64,000 nucleotides of DNA from Vulcanococcus sp. (GCA_019264575.1 JAHUZV010000016.1:1-64000); one strand, 5' to 3'; counted from the first letter of the stretch, positions 17,209 through 25,791 are shown. Translations and numbers: made by a program. Notes: generated by a model not told the origin, from the sequence alone.

Positions 17209-17685
17209 ATGTTTGACGACCTTTCCTTTTTGCGGGCGATCACGGCCTTTGAGCGCGCTCTTGCCAAGGTGCTGTCCGTTGTGCTGACCGCCGTTCTTGT
17301 GGTGTCAGCACTTCAGCTCCTGATCTTCCTCGGCAGCGATCTACTCGATCTGAGCGTTAACTGGACTGGCGAGGGCTTGATCCGGCTGCTCGATCAAGTT
17401 CTTGTGATCCTGATCGCTCTGGAGGTGCTGCAGAACCTCACGGCCTACATGCGGGAGCATGTGGTGCAGATTGAGTTGGTGCTGGTCACGGCGCTCACGG
17501 CTGTTGCCCGAAAGGTGATCGTGATGCCGCCTGGAGTGCAGAAGAACCCCGCCGATCTGATCGGACTGGGTGCTGCCGTGCTGTCACTGGCGGGTGCCTA
17601 TTGGCTCGTGCGCGAGTCCCACTTCAAGCGTCTGCCGAGCAGAAGAGAGCGAGCCACAGGGTCCCTGGATCCGGATCAGTCGTAA
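17209..17685 (+). CDS. PsiE-family phosphate-starvation-inducible membrane protein
   Basis: 158 aa with four membrane helices, at about 18-45, 62-82, 90-110 and 120-135. The PsiE family pattern is clear from 'LLDQVLVILIALEVLQNLTAYM' and 'ELVLVTALTAVARKVIV'. PsiE-type proteins are induced under phosphate limitation in E. coli, but their biochemical role is unknown. The 3' end overlaps the 3' end of the convergent Nif11-cupin gene by 62 bases, an unusually long tail-to-tail overlap. No pho-box was recognised upstream. Confidence 0.88.
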   Translation: MFDDLSFLRAITAFERALAKVLSVVLTAVLVVSALQLLIFLGSDLLDLSVNWTGEGLIRLLDQVLVILIALEVLQNLTAYMREHVVQIELVLVTALTAVARKVIVMPPGVQKNPADLIGLGAAVLSLAGAYWLVRESHFKRLPSRRERATGSLDPDQS

Positions 17686-18169
17686 CAACACGATGTCTGC
17701 GGTGGGGGTCGATCAGCAGACTGTCTCCCACGCAGAGATCGCGCGAGTGTTGTTCATCCTCAAACCGCAGTTGTGCGCTGCCTCTCAGTACCAAAACCCA
17801 TTCGGTCTCAGTCTGGTCGTACCAGAAGCCTTCCGGGCTGCTGGCCAGGCAGGAGTGAATGCGCTCCAAACGCCAGCCTGGGCCTTCGATTAAGCGATCC
17901 ACGCGTTCTTCACCTGCAGCCGGGCAGAGGCTTGAGAACAGATTGATCTGGTCGCTGGGGCGCTCCTTGGGTTGCGCTGGTGCTGCCTGGCTGTCGCCCC
18001 AGCGTCGCCCGATGTCAAAGCCATGCTGCGCGGCCAGGGCCACCACTTCATGGTGTTGATCGCAGGCCCGTAGGGCATCCCGCAGGGCGGGTTGGCTTTC
18101 GCTCAAGGCCACAAAGGCATTGAGTTGGCGCACCTTCTCGAGGAATTGCTGCAGCTGGGCTTCGGCCAT
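17624..18169 (-). CDS. Nif11-domain / cupin fusion protein
   Basis: 181 aa from the ATG at 18169. Residues 1-60 match the Nif11 N-terminal domain ('LQQFLEKVRQLNAFVAL', 'VVALAAQHGFDIG'), which usually serves as a leader for ribosomal peptide modification or appears in small cyanobacterial proteins. Residues about 95-180 form a cupin beta-barrel ('WVLVLRGSAQLRFED', 'VGDSLLIDPHRRHRV'), although only part of the usual metal-binding His set is seen. A leader domain joined to a sugar- or metal-binding fold suggests that the domain here is not a peptide leader. It is in an operon with the GNAT gene, four bases away. Confidence 0.8.
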   Translation of the reverse strand: MAEAQLQQFLEKVRQLNAFVALSESQPALRDALRACDQHHEVVALAAQHGFDIGRRWGDSQAAPAQPKERPSDQINLFSSLCPAAGEERVDRLIEGPGWRLERIHSCLASSPEGFWYDQTETEWVLVLRGSAQLRFEDEQHSRDLCVGDSLLIDPHRRHRVVTTDPDPGTLWLALFCSADA

Positions 18170-18173
18170 GGGG

Positions 18174-18647
18174 TCAGTATCTCTGGCCCAGCAGCTTGTG
18201 CATGCGAAAGCGTTGGAAGGGCACGCCGCCAATGCGCAGCTCCTCCCGCCAGCTCACCTGCCAGCCAAGCCGCTCGAACAAGGGTTTGGAGATCAAACTC
18301 GCCTCTGTGCGCAGAGCTGTTACCGCGTCCGCTTCGGCGGCTTGTTCGATGGTGTTGATCATGAGCCTTCCGCAGCCCTGGCGCTGGGCGCGCGGATGGC
18401 AGTAGAGCAGGGCAAGGCGATCGGTTGGGTAGCGCAGGCTGAAGGCGATCGGCTCATCGCGTTGATTGCTGATCACCCATCCTTCGCCCGCTGGCAAGAG
18501 CGATCGCAGCGCGTTGCTCTGCTCGGCCCAGGCCCATTGCTGCGCTTCGCTGTAAAGCTGTGCGGTGGAGCCCAGCACCGCTTGGCGATAGATCTCTACC
18601 AGTGCATCGTGATCGTTGCTATTCAGGCGTCGAACCTGATGGGGCAT
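18174..18647 (-). CDS. GNAT-family N-acetyltransferase
   Basis: 157 aa. The acetyl-CoA binding motif A is visible: 'ALLYCHPRAQRQGCGRLMI' (about 75-95) fits the R/Q-x-x-G-x-G/A pattern. 'LRTEASLISKPLFERLGW' (about 112-130) matches motif B. The N-terminal 'VRRLNSNDHDALVEIYRQ' is the usual first strand and helix. The substrate cannot be predicted. It ends four bases before the Nif11-cupin gene and is probably co-transcribed with it. The start is an ATG. Confidence 0.88.
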   Translation of the reverse strand: MPHQVRRLNSNDHDALVEIYRQAVLGSTAQLYSEAQQWAWAEQSNALRSLLPAGEGWVISNQRDEPIAFSLRYPTDRLALLYCHPRAQRQGCGRLMINTIEQAAEADAVTALRTEASLISKPLFERLGWQVSWREELRIGGVPFQRFRMHKLLGQRY

Positions 18648-18777
18648 GTCTGGAGCAGGGCCGAATCACATCTTCATTGTGGTTCGCTGCTCGCTGGGAT
18701 GTTGGTTGTTGAACGCATGGCAACGCCGGTCTCGATGTTGTAGGTTATTAATGTCTTCTTCAGCGCATCTCCTTACA

Positions 18778-19143
18778 ATGCTCACCGGATCGGACCTGCT
18801 GGCTAAAGTCAAGGAGCTCGGCGATGTGGGTAAGTCTGAGATCGTCCGCGCCTGCGGTTATGTCTCCACCAAGAAAGATGGTGGTGAGCGGCTGAATTTC
18901 ACCGCCTTCTACGAGGCTCTGCTCGAGGCTAAGGGTGTCGAACTCGGCGGCGCCAGCAAGGTCGGCAAGGGCGGCCGCAAGCTGAGCTATGTGGCCACCG
19001 TTCAGGGCAACGGCAACCTGCTGATCGGTAAGGCCTACACCGCCATGCTCGATCTTCAGCCCGGCGATGAGTTTGAAATCAAGCTGGGCCGCAAGCAGAT
19101 CCGCCTGATTCCCGTTGGTGGCACCGACGAAGACGAGGAGTGA
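18778..19143 (+). CDS. cyAbrB-family transcriptional regulator
   Basis: 121 aa from the ATG at 18778, the usual start (MLTGSDLLAKVKELG); an in-frame ATG nine codons upstream is less likely. The family has an N-terminal helical region and a C-terminal AbrB-like DNA-binding domain ('GNLLIGKAYTAMLDLQPGDE', 'FEIKLGRKQIRLIPVGG'). cyAbrB proteins are nearly universal in cyanobacteria and control carbon/nitrogen balance and other genes. The gene is monocistronic. It is followed by an intrinsic terminator whose DNA also encodes the end of the opposite gene. Confidence 0.93.
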   Translation: MLTGSDLLAKVKELGDVGKSEIVRACGYVSTKKDGGERLNFTAFYEALLEAKGVELGGASKVGKGGRKLSYVATVQGNGNLLIGKAYTAMLDLQPGDEFEIKLGRKQIRLIPVGGTDEDEE

Positions 19144-19183
19144 TCGAGAGCAGAACGATCTGAGCTGATCGAAACCGCTGGGT

Positions 19184-21892
19184 TCAATCCAGCTTCACGA
19201 TCACCCGATCTTCACTCCACTCCCGTCTCTCTGCTGTCCCCCCGATGCCGTCGGGGGGATTTTTTTGTTCGTGCTGTTGCGCAGGTTCGCTCGAGGCGTT
19301 GTTGGGCAGCAGTGCGGTGTAGTCGTCGGCGTGGCAAGTGAGCAGCACGATTTGGATCCCCTGCTGGATGCCGCGCTCGAGCATCCTGCGCAGGCCAACC
19401 AGGCGTTCACGATCGCTGTTGGTGAAGGCATCGTCGAACACCAGCGGCAAGGCATCGGCGTAGGCCGGCTTGAGCACTTCGGCCATCGCCAGCCGCACCG
19501 TGGCCCCCAATTGTTCGCGCATGCCTCCGCTCAAGCGCTCGAAGGCGAAGGCTTCTTCGCCTTGCCGCAATTGAAGATCGTGGAAGCCCTGCTGCGGATC
19601 AAAGGCCAGCAGTGGTTGATGCGGTTGGCTAGCCAGTTCGGCCAGATAGGGAGTGATCGCGGCGCGCAGTGGTTCGCTGTAGCGGTTGGCCAGAGTGCTC
19701 TGGGCCCGGTGAAAGCGCTCCAACAACAGCCGCAGAGCCATGCCGCGTTGCTCCAGGGCTGCTCGCTCCGCCTCAGCTTCCTCCCAGGCCACCTGCCGTT
19801 GCTCCAGCTCGGCCAGGGGGTTGGCGGCCCCCAGGCTCTGGGTGCGCTGCTGGGCCTGCCCCAGCTGGCTGAGCAGGCGATCCTTCTCCTGCTCGAGTGC
19901 CTCCAGCTGTTCCGCGGCATCGGCGGCCGGGTTGGCCGAGCCGCTGTGCTTCCGTGCCTTCTGCAGGTGTTCGAGTTCGGCGCGCAGGGCGCCGAGCTGT
20001 TGCTGCTGAGCGTCCAGCGCACCAGATGCTGTTGCGGCGCTGTTCAGGTGCTGCACCCGTTCGCCCAGCACCTGCAAGGAACCTTCCAGCTGGCCGCAGC
20101 GCCCCCGCAGTTGCTCCTGGGCTGCTTGGCGGCTGCGTTGGTTGTGCTCCAGCTCCCGCAGCTGTTGGTTGCTGTGCTCCTGGCTTCTGCTAAGTTCGCC
20201 GCTGCGCTGGCGCAGGCTCTGTTGCTCGCTGCGTAGCTCTTCAGGATCAGGAGGGGCAACCTCGCTGCCACCCAGTGCAGCGGCCAGCTGCTGGCGCCTG
20301 GGTTCGAGCTGCTCCAGCCGTTGTTGCAGGCCCGACCAGGGAATCGCTTTGGCGGCTTGGCGCAGGTTGTTGAGTTCGCGCTCCAGAGCGGTGCGCTGCC
20401 GCTCGATCGTTTCCGCCTGATCGCTGCTGTTGAGCTTGATCTGCTGCTGCAGCTGCTCGAGCTGCTGGCAACACTGCCGCTGCTGCTCGAGGGCTTGCGG
20501 TAAAGCCTGGCCGCCGCCCGGGCTGATCTGCAGGCGCACGCCGCTGCCCACCGTGAGTTCGGCTGCTGCTTCAATGCGGCGCCGTTCCCCGCTGACCAGC
20601 GCTTCTCCATTCAGCTGGATGGGTTGATCGGCAGCCAGCACCTCGATCCCTGCTGCCATCGCTTCGCAACGGGCGGTGGCTTGGGCTAGGGCCTGTTCGG
20701 CCTGCCGGAGCTGCCGCACCTGCTCGGCGGTGATCTCCGGCAGCTCAGCTAGTTGCTCTTTCAGGCCTTCGGCCTGCTCCTGCAGCCGCTGCAGTTGCTG
20801 CTGGTGCTCGCGCAACTGCCTCACTTCCTCGTCCAGCTGCTGCAGATCCAGCAGCCGTTGCACCTGCTCCTGGCGCTGCGTCAGCTGCTGAAGGGCGGCA
20901 CCCGCCTGGTTGATCTGCTCCTGGAGCTGTTGCCGTTGCGTTTGCTCCTGTTGCTGTTGCTTAAGCGCTGTGTCCAGTTGCTGTTGCGCCAGCAGCAGCT
21001 CCTGTTGCTCCTGGCGCTGTTGCTTCAGCAGCTGCTGGTGTTCGCGTTGCCGCTGCAGCAGCGGCTCCAGCTGGGCCTGCAGCAGCTGGGTTTGTTGCTG
21101 GAGCTGCAGCTCCCGTTGCAGGGCGGGTCGCTGTTGCTGCTCGATCGTCTCCAACCGTTCGTTGATGCTGCGCCATTGCTCCATGGCGGCTTCGAGATCC
21201 GCCACCTGTTGCTCGGCCAGGGCGAGCGCGGTGGCAGCTTCTTGGCTGCGTTGCTGCGCTCCAGCCAGGGGGGAGCCGGCCTTCACCTTGCCGGTGGCGG
21301 TGTAAAGCGTGCTCACCTGCTGCTGGATCTGCTCCATCACCAGCCTGTCGGTGCTGGATTGCAGGGGGCTCTGGCTGCTCTGCTGTTGCAGCTGCGCCAC
21401 CAGGCGCTGGTGGTCGTAGCACTCCTGGCTGCCGCTGAAGGGGTTGAGGCCGGCGTCGCCCTGGCGCACCCAGAGGTGGGCCCAGCGCTCGGGGAGTTGG
21501 GCGATGCGGCGCCCTTCCACCGGCGCCTCGTAGCCCAGCAGCCGAGCCAGCTGCTCTTCGGCTTGGGGGCCGTTGAGGGCCACGCCGCTGCCATTGCTGA
21601 GCTGGCAGGTGCCGCTGGCGCCAGCAAAGCGTTTGCGCAGCCGCCAGGTTTCGGCGTCGGCTTCAAAGCGGATCTCTACGTCCGGCAGTCCGGGGTGCAG
21701 GCGCGAGCGCAGCTCCTCCACTCCGCGGCCCGTGGCGGTGGCGCGCAGGAAGAGGGTCTTGTGCAACGCCTCCACCAGGGTGCTTTTGCCGGTTTCATTG
21801 GCTCCGGCGATCAGGGTGAGCTCCCTGCCGAAGCGCAGCTCCAGGTCGCGGTGGCGCCGCACGTTCTGCAGCCTGCAGGCGATTAGGCGCAT
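19184..21892 (-). CDS. SbcC/Rad50-like SMC-type ATPase
   Basis: 902 aa. The Walker A motif 'GANETGKSTL' is at about residues 30-39 and the Walker B motif near residue 827 ('LPLVFDDAFTNSDRERL'), preceded by an ABC signature-like 'LSGGMREQL'. The centre is a long coiled coil that is extremely rich in Gln and Leu. No Cys zinc-hook (CxxC) is seen in the middle of the coil, unlike classical Rad50/SbcC. It overlaps the SbcD-like nuclease gene by ten bases, so the pair is a repair nuclease complex of the SbcCD/YhaN-YhaO type. The last 30 codons overlap the cyAbrB terminator. Confidence 0.9.
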   Translation of the reverse strand: MRLIACRLQNVRRHRDLELRFGRELTLIAGANETGKSTLVEALHKTLFLRATATGRGVEELRSRLHPGLPDVEIRFEADAETWRLRKRFAGASGTCQLSNGSGVALNGPQAEEQLARLLGYEAPVEGRRIAQLPERWAHLWVRQGDAGLNPFSGSQECYDHQRLVAQLQQQSSQSPLQSSTDRLVMEQIQQQVSTLYTATGKVKAGSPLAGAQQRSQEAATALALAEQQVADLEAAMEQWRSINERLETIEQQQRPALQRELQLQQQTQLLQAQLEPLLQRQREHQQLLKQQRQEQQELLLAQQQLDTALKQQQQEQTQRQQLQEQINQAGAALQQLTQRQEQVQRLLDLQQLDEEVRQLREHQQQLQRLQEQAEGLKEQLAELPEITAEQVRQLRQAEQALAQATARCEAMAAGIEVLAADQPIQLNGEALVSGERRRIEAAAELTVGSGVRLQISPGGGQALPQALEQQRQCCQQLEQLQQQIKLNSSDQAETIERQRTALERELNNLRQAAKAIPWSGLQQRLEQLEPRRQQLAAALGGSEVAPPDPEELRSEQQSLRQRSGELSRSQEHSNQQLRELEHNQRSRQAAQEQLRGRCGQLEGSLQVLGERVQHLNSAATASGALDAQQQQLGALRAELEHLQKARKHSGSANPAADAAEQLEALEQEKDRLLSQLGQAQQRTQSLGAANPLAELEQRQVAWEEAEAERAALEQRGMALRLLLERFHRAQSTLANRYSEPLRAAITPYLAELASQPHQPLLAFDPQQGFHDLQLRQGEEAFAFERLSGGMREQLGATVRLAMAEVLKPAYADALPLVFDDAFTNSDRERLVGLRRMLERGIQQGIQIVLLTCHADDYTALLPNNASSEPAQQHEQKNPPDGIGGTAERREWSEDRVIVKLD
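19238..19266 (+). terminator. intrinsic terminator of cyAbrB
   Basis: CCCCCCGA (19238-19245), a TGCCG loop and TCGGGGGG (19251-19258) form an eight-pair GC stem followed by ATTTTTTT. It lies 95 bases after the cyAbrB stop and is a textbook intrinsic terminator on the plus strand. The same DNA, read on the minus strand, encodes part of the C-terminal tail of the SbcC-like protein. Confidence 0.9.
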
Positions 21893-23082
21893 CCAGCTGC
21901 TCCTGCTGCGCGGTGCAGCTCCGCCAGCGCCAGCTGCAGCAGCAGCTGCCGCTGGGCGTCGTCGCCGGTGAGCGCGGCTTGGGCCAGTTCCGCCTGGATG
22001 CCGCCGGCCACGTTGGCAATCAGAGGGTCTTCGGCCCGTTGCAACAACAGCTCCAGTTCCTCAGCATCGGCTTGCTGCTCGATGCGCCCCCGTCGCTTCA
22101 ACCGCAGCAGCTGGGCCTCCAGGCGCTCCAGCAGCTGCTCGTAGCGCTGGTGCGCTTCGAGGCCAAGACTGCCGCTCTGCTCGAGCAGCAACAGCTGCTG
22201 GCCAGGTTCGCCCTCCAGCAGGGGCTCCAGCTGCCGCTCCAGCCGTTGCAGATCATCGGGCGAGGTGAGATGGGCCCTGAGCTGCAGCCACTCCAGAGCA
22301 GCGGTGGATGCCGCTTCCACCGCGGGTTTGGCGCCGCGCTGCGCCTGCACCACCAGCACCTGCCCGCCCTCGTAGTCGTCGCTGCGGGGAAAGCGATCCG
22401 GCTCCGGCGTTCCGCTGTACCAGGTGCGGGCATTGATCTGTTTGAGGCCGTGCCAGTCCCCCAGCGCGACGTAGTCGAGCTGATCCAGCAACGCAGCATC
22501 GAGATGGAGGCGGTTGTTGGCGCTAGTGGGGTTGTCGTCGTCGGCATCGAGATCGGCTGCTGCGAATCCATGCACCGAGCCGTGGGCCAGCAGGATGCGC
22601 GGCTTGTGGGCCGGCAGCTCGTGCCATGCCAGCTGCCGCACCCAGTCGGTGGGGTCGCTGTTGTCGCTGCGGCGCAGCAGTGGGCAGGGCAGCACCACCG
22701 CACCCTCCAGCTCCAGCGGTTGGCGCTCGAGCAGCACATGCAGATTCGGCGCCCGCCGCTGTTGTTCGCTCACGAAGAAGGGCGACTGCCACACGCTGCC
22801 CGGCGCACCGTGGTCGTGGTTGCCGGGGATCACCAACACAGGAATCGCCAGCTTGCCGATCGCCTGACACACGGCGGCGACGTCGCTGCTGGTGGGTGTG
22901 GGTGCGTCGAACAGATCACCGGCCACCACCAAAAACGCCGGCTGATAGCGAGGGATCAAGGCCCCGATCCGGGCGATGGCATCGATGCGGGCCTGGCGCA
23001 GGCGGGCCCGTTTGTCGGGATCGTGCACGCGGGCGTAGGGCTTGCCGATCTGCCAGTCGGCGCTGTGCAGAAAGGTGAGCAT
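21883..23082 (-). CDS. SbcD/Mre11-like metallophosphoesterase nuclease
   Basis: 399 aa from the ATG at 23082, which begins the first metal motif at once ('FLHSADWQIG', D-x-Q variant of D-x-H). Further motifs of the calcineurin-type family follow: 'VVAGDLFD' (GDxxD), 'IPGNHDHG' (GNHD), 'LAHGSVHG' and 'GDWHG'. The C-terminal ~150 residues are helical and likely bind the partner ATPase. Such proteins are dsDNA exonucleases that process hairpins and breaks. The gene is upstream of the SbcC-like partner and overlaps it. The Gln in the first motif in place of the usual His is worth noting. Confidence 0.9.
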   Translation of the reverse strand: MLTFLHSADWQIGKPYARVHDPDKRARLRQARIDAIARIGALIPRYQPAFLVVAGDLFDAPTPTSSDVAAVCQAIGKLAIPVLVIPGNHDHGAPGSVWQSPFFVSEQQRRAPNLHVLLERQPLELEGAVVLPCPLLRRSDNSDPTDWVRQLAWHELPAHKPRILLAHGSVHGFAAADLDADDDNPTSANNRLHLDAALLDQLDYVALGDWHGLKQINARTWYSGTPEPDRFPRSDDYEGGQVLVVQAQRGAKPAVEAASTAALEWLQLRAHLTSPDDLQRLERQLEPLLEGEPGQQLLLLEQSGSLGLEAHQRYEQLLERLEAQLLRLKRRGRIEQQADAEELELLLQRAEDPLIANVAGGIQAELAQAALTGDDAQRQLLLQLALAELHRAAGAAGCA

Positions 23083-23158
23083 GCACGGAGGCTGCGCTGC
23101 CACCATTTCAGCGTGTCCGTCTGGTCTGCAGACTGATTCCACTCTCACCAAGCCCTGC

Positions 23159-23506
23159 GTGCCGTTTTTGATTGCCTGTTGGCGCCGGCTGGGCGCCGGG
23201 CTGCTGGCTGGTCTGGTTGCCCTGATGCTCTGGCCTGGGGCAGCCCTGGCCGATGGCGCTCAGTTGTTTGAGCAGCATTGCGCCGGCTGCCATGTGAACG
23301 GCGGCAACATCATTCGCCGCGGCAAAACGCTCAAGCTGGCTGCCCTCGAGCGTGAGAACCGGGCCTCGGAGGAGGCCATTGCCGCCATTGCCGCCGCAGG
23401 CGTTGGTCAGATGAGTGGTTACGGCACTGTGCTGGGTGAGCAGGGCACCGCTGAGGTGGCGGCCTGGGTGTGGCAGCAGGCGCTGGCCGGCTGGCCCAAA
23501 GCCTGA
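23159..23506 (+). CDS. cytochrome c6-like periplasmic cytochrome
   Basis: 115 aa from a GTG; the frame is open upstream but only this start gives a signal peptide (about 5-32, ending 'GAALADG'). The heme motif CAGCH follows at once, with 'HVNGGNIIRRGKTL' and a probable axial Met in 'GQMSGYG'. The mature size of about 85 residues is that of class I cytochromes c6/c553, which carry electrons in the thylakoid lumen or periplasm to photosystem I or an oxidase. Several paralogues exist in cyanobacteria and it is not clear which subgroup this is. It is divergent from the SbcD-like gene. Confidence 0.88.
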   Translation: MPFLIACWRRLGAGLLAGLVALMLWPGAALADGAQLFEQHCAGCHVNGGNIIRRGKTLKLAALERENRASEEAIAAIAAAGVGQMSGYGTVLGEQGTAEVAAWVWQQALAGWPKA

Positions 23507-23508
23507 GC

Positions 23509-23775
23509 TCAGAACGCCTGAATCCAGGGGTACACCTTCAGCTCGGTCCAGATGCCGTTGCGCCAGTAGACGTCGTTATGGAGCAGGGCTTCCACCTGCT
23601 CCTGGCTCTGGGCCTCATAGATGCCAAACACATGGGTGCTGCCCTCGGTGGGACCGAGGGTGATCAACACACCGGAGTCTTTCTGCTGCTGCAGCCCGGC
23701 CAAGTGCTCTTCGCGATACGGAGCACGCTTCTCGAGGGCGTTCTCGCAGTAGGTGCCCCAGAGCACGAAACGCAT
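23509..23775 (-). CDS. YciI-like protein
   Basis: 88 aa, a single small domain. 'FVLWGTYCENALEKRAPYREEHLA' at the start and 'GPTEGSTHVFGIYEAQSQE' in the middle match the YCII-related fold, a ferredoxin-like dimer with a conserved His-Asp pair of unknown function. Here the usual His is at 'REEHLAGL'. The stop lies only two bases from the end of the cytochrome c gene (convergent). Enzymatic activity is unknown for the family. Confidence 0.85.
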   Translation of the reverse strand: MRFVLWGTYCENALEKRAPYREEHLAGLQQQKDSGVLITLGPTEGSTHVFGIYEAQSQEQVEALLHNDVYWRNGIWTELKVYPWIQAF

Positions 23776-23802
23776 GGTTGCAACAGGCTTCTGGGCGGCA
23801 AC

Positions 23803-24117
23803 TTACAGCCAGCCTGCCGCGAAGATCGGCTGACGGATGCGGGAGGGGAACAGGATCGGTCGATCGGTGGGCTGTGCGGAGGCCTTGTCGCTCCAGCGCA
23901 CGCTGCAGATGAAGCTGTTGCCGTTCTTGGTGCTGTTCACGCGGTAGCGGAACTCCTGCACCACCGCCTTCTCCGGCATCAGGTATTGAGCCTGGTTGCA
24001 GGCATCCACTTCGGAGATGGAGGAGGTGTAGTTGCTCCAACCGGCTTGCGCTGCCGTGGGTGCCAGAGCGAGGCCACCCAGCAGCAGGCCGGTGGTGAGC
24101 AGGGAGCGGTGAGCCAT
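23803..24117 (-). CDS. conserved exported hypothetical
   Basis: 104 aa from the ATG at 24117. A clear signal peptide occupies residues 1-25 ('LLTTGLLLGGLALAPTAAQA'). The mature protein begins 'GWSNYTSSISEVDACNQAQY' and has two Cys ('ACNQ', 'FICSV') that probably form a disulfide. No known domain is apparent. The start is chosen because only it has an ATG at the signal peptide; a TTG four codons earlier is less likely. It sits between the YciI gene and a methyltransferase on the same strand. Confidence 0.7.
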   Translation of the reverse strand: MAHRSLLTTGLLLGGLALAPTAAQAGWSNYTSSISEVDACNQAQYLMPEKAVVQEFRYRVNSTKNGNSFICSVRWSDKASAQPTDRPILFPSRIRQPIFAAGWL

Positions 24118-24170
24118 CGCGGCAGCCAAAAACGAATCGCGCGCGTTGATTCTGACGGCTCCTGCAAGGT

Positions 24171-24944
24171 TCAGGCGTTGATCACGCCCCAGCGGCCCAT
24201 AAACGGCCAGCGAACCTGCAGCACCTCTGCGCCATCACCAGGCCAGTCGCGCCGCAGCTCCAGTTCCAACGCTTGGAGTGGATCGACCCCGCTGCGCCGC
24301 GCATTCGACACGGCTGACCAACTGGCCAGATACCCCAGCAGATCGCTGAGGCTCCAATGGCGCTCGATCCACTGATCGGTGGGGAAGGGCCACTCCTCGC
24401 CCGGGAACGGCAGACCGGCGTAGCTCTGATCCACCCAGCGCCGTTGGGACGGCCACCAGGGTTCGAGCGTGGTTCCGTAAAAGCGATCGAGCTGCCGTTG
24501 CAAATCAGGCTGCTGGAGCTGCAGGGGCAAATACCCGATCCAGGCCATCACAGCGCCCGGCCGCGCCACGCGCTGCACTTCAGCGTTGAAGGCCTCACCG
24601 GCGAACCAGTGCACCGCTGCCGCCACCAGCACGCCATCCACGCTGGCCGGCTCAAGCGGCACAGAGTCGGCCTGGGCCTGCAACCAGCGGATGCGGGGAT
24701 GTTGGGGTGCGAGCTGCAGCTGCTCGCTGCTGGCGTCGCTGGCCACCACCTGCTCAAAGTGCTCAGCGAGCGCCAACGAGGCCTGGCCGCTGCCGCAGCC
24801 GCAGTCCCACACCCGCTGATGGCCGGGGCAGCGCGCCGCAAAGTCGGCGAAGAAGCGCTCCGGGTAAGTGGGGCGATGGGCGGCGTAGGCCTGAGACACG
24901 GCGCCGAACAGCGCGGCCGCCTGATCGCTGGGCTGATCGCTCAT
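24171..24944 (-). CDS. class I SAM-dependent methyltransferase
   Basis: 257 aa. Motif I 'VWDCGCGSGQASLALAE' is at about residues 45-61, followed by the acidic end of strand 2 ('VVASDASSEQL') and the motif 'VDGVLVAAAVHWF' near 110. These are the Methyltransf_11 features of the yeast Tmt1/trans-aconitate and phenazine-type methyltransferases (the region 'AVHWFAGEAFNAEVQRV' is typical). The acceptor is unknown. It ends 54 bases before the small exported gene and starts ten bases after the trpA stop, so it may be co-transcribed with trpA. Confidence 0.88.
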   Translation of the reverse strand: MSDQPSDQAAALFGAVSQAYAAHRPTYPERFFADFAARCPGHQRVWDCGCGSGQASLALAEHFEQVVASDASSEQLQLAPQHPRIRWLQAQADSVPLEPASVDGVLVAAAVHWFAGEAFNAEVQRVARPGAVMAWIGYLPLQLQQPDLQRQLDRFYGTTLEPWWPSQRRWVDQSYAGLPFPGEEWPFPTDQWIERHWSLSDLLGYLASWSAVSNARRSGVDPLQALELELRRDWPGDGAEVLQVRWPFMGRWGVINA

Positions 24945-24953
24945 CCAGCGGGC

Positions 24954-25766
24954 TTAGGCATCAAGGGCCGCTCGCAGCTGGCCGCAGAACCTGCCGGCGG
25001 CGGCGGCCACATCGCCCTGCTGGCAATGGGCTTCCGCCATCACCTTCACCAGGGCGCTGCCCACGATCGCGCCATCGGCGCCCCAGTCCCGCACCTGGCG
25101 GGCTTGCTCGGGCCCGGAGATCCCGAAGCCCACGGCCACAGGGGTAGGGCCCATGCCTTTGAGCTGCTGCACCAGACCCGCCACCCGGCTTTCGAGGTTG
25201 GTGCGCACGCCCGTCACACCGGTGACGCTCACTAAGTAGGTAAAGCCCCGGCTGGCCGCGGCGATGCGCTGCATGCGGTCGCTCGGTGTGGTGGGGGCCA
25301 CCAGAAGCACGAGATCGAGAGCTTGTTCAGCGGCGATGGCGGAGAGCTTTTCGGCTTCCTCCAGGGGTAGATCAGGCACCACGAGGCCGGCGGCACCGGC
25401 GGCAGCCGCATCGCGGCAGAACGCCTCCATGCCGCGGTTGAGCAGAGGGTTGCTGTAGGTGAACAGGATCACCGGGATCTGCAGCTCCCCTTTGAGGCTT
25501 GTGAGCATCTCCAGCACACGGCCGGGGGTGGTGGCTGAATCGAGGGCACGGCTAGCGGCGGCCTGAATCACAGGGCCATCGGCCAGCGGATCGCTGTAGG
25601 GGATGCCCAGCTCGATCATGTCGGCGCCGGCGGCCTGCAGCGCCAGCAGGGATGAGCGGGTGCTGGCGAGATCTGGATCCCCGGCCATCAAAAACGGCAT
25701 CAGGGCACAACGACCCTGCTGCTGCAGCTGGCTGAAACGCTGCTGGATCGGGGTGGTGGTGGTCAC
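24954..25766 (-). CDS. trpA: tryptophan synthase alpha chain
   Basis: 270 aa, the normal length. The active-site residues are visible in '[20 protein letters not shown]': the catalytic Glu and Asp of the alpha-subunit. '[13 protein letters not shown]' forms the phosphate-binding loop. The enzyme cleaves indole-3-glycerol phosphate to indole and glyceraldehyde 3-phosphate and passes indole to TrpB. As in other cyanobacteria it follows ndhL and the DUF3007 gene rather than the other trp genes. No trp leader or riboswitch is evident. Confidence 0.96.
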   Translation of the reverse strand: MTTTTPIQQRFSQLQQQGRCALMPFLMAGDPDLASTRSSLLALQAAGADMIELGIPYSDPLADGPVIQAAASRALDSATTPGRVLEMLTSLKGELQIPVILFTYSNPLLNRGMEAFCRDAAAAGAAGLVVPDLPLEEAEKLSAIAAEQALDLVLLVAPTTPSDRMQRIAAASRGFTYLVSVTGVTGVRTNLESRVAGLVQQLKGMGPTPVAVGFGISGPEQARQVRDWGADGAIVGSALVKVMAEAHCQQGDVAAAAGRFCGQLRAALDA

Positions 25767-25791
25767 GGCAGCGCAGGATCTGCCCGTGAGC

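Noticed and set aside
20753..21886. 377-residue Leu-rich plus-strand frame
   Set aside because: It is the reverse of the Gln/Leu-rich coiled coil of the SbcC-like gene (CAG and CTG codons); no motif or start signal.
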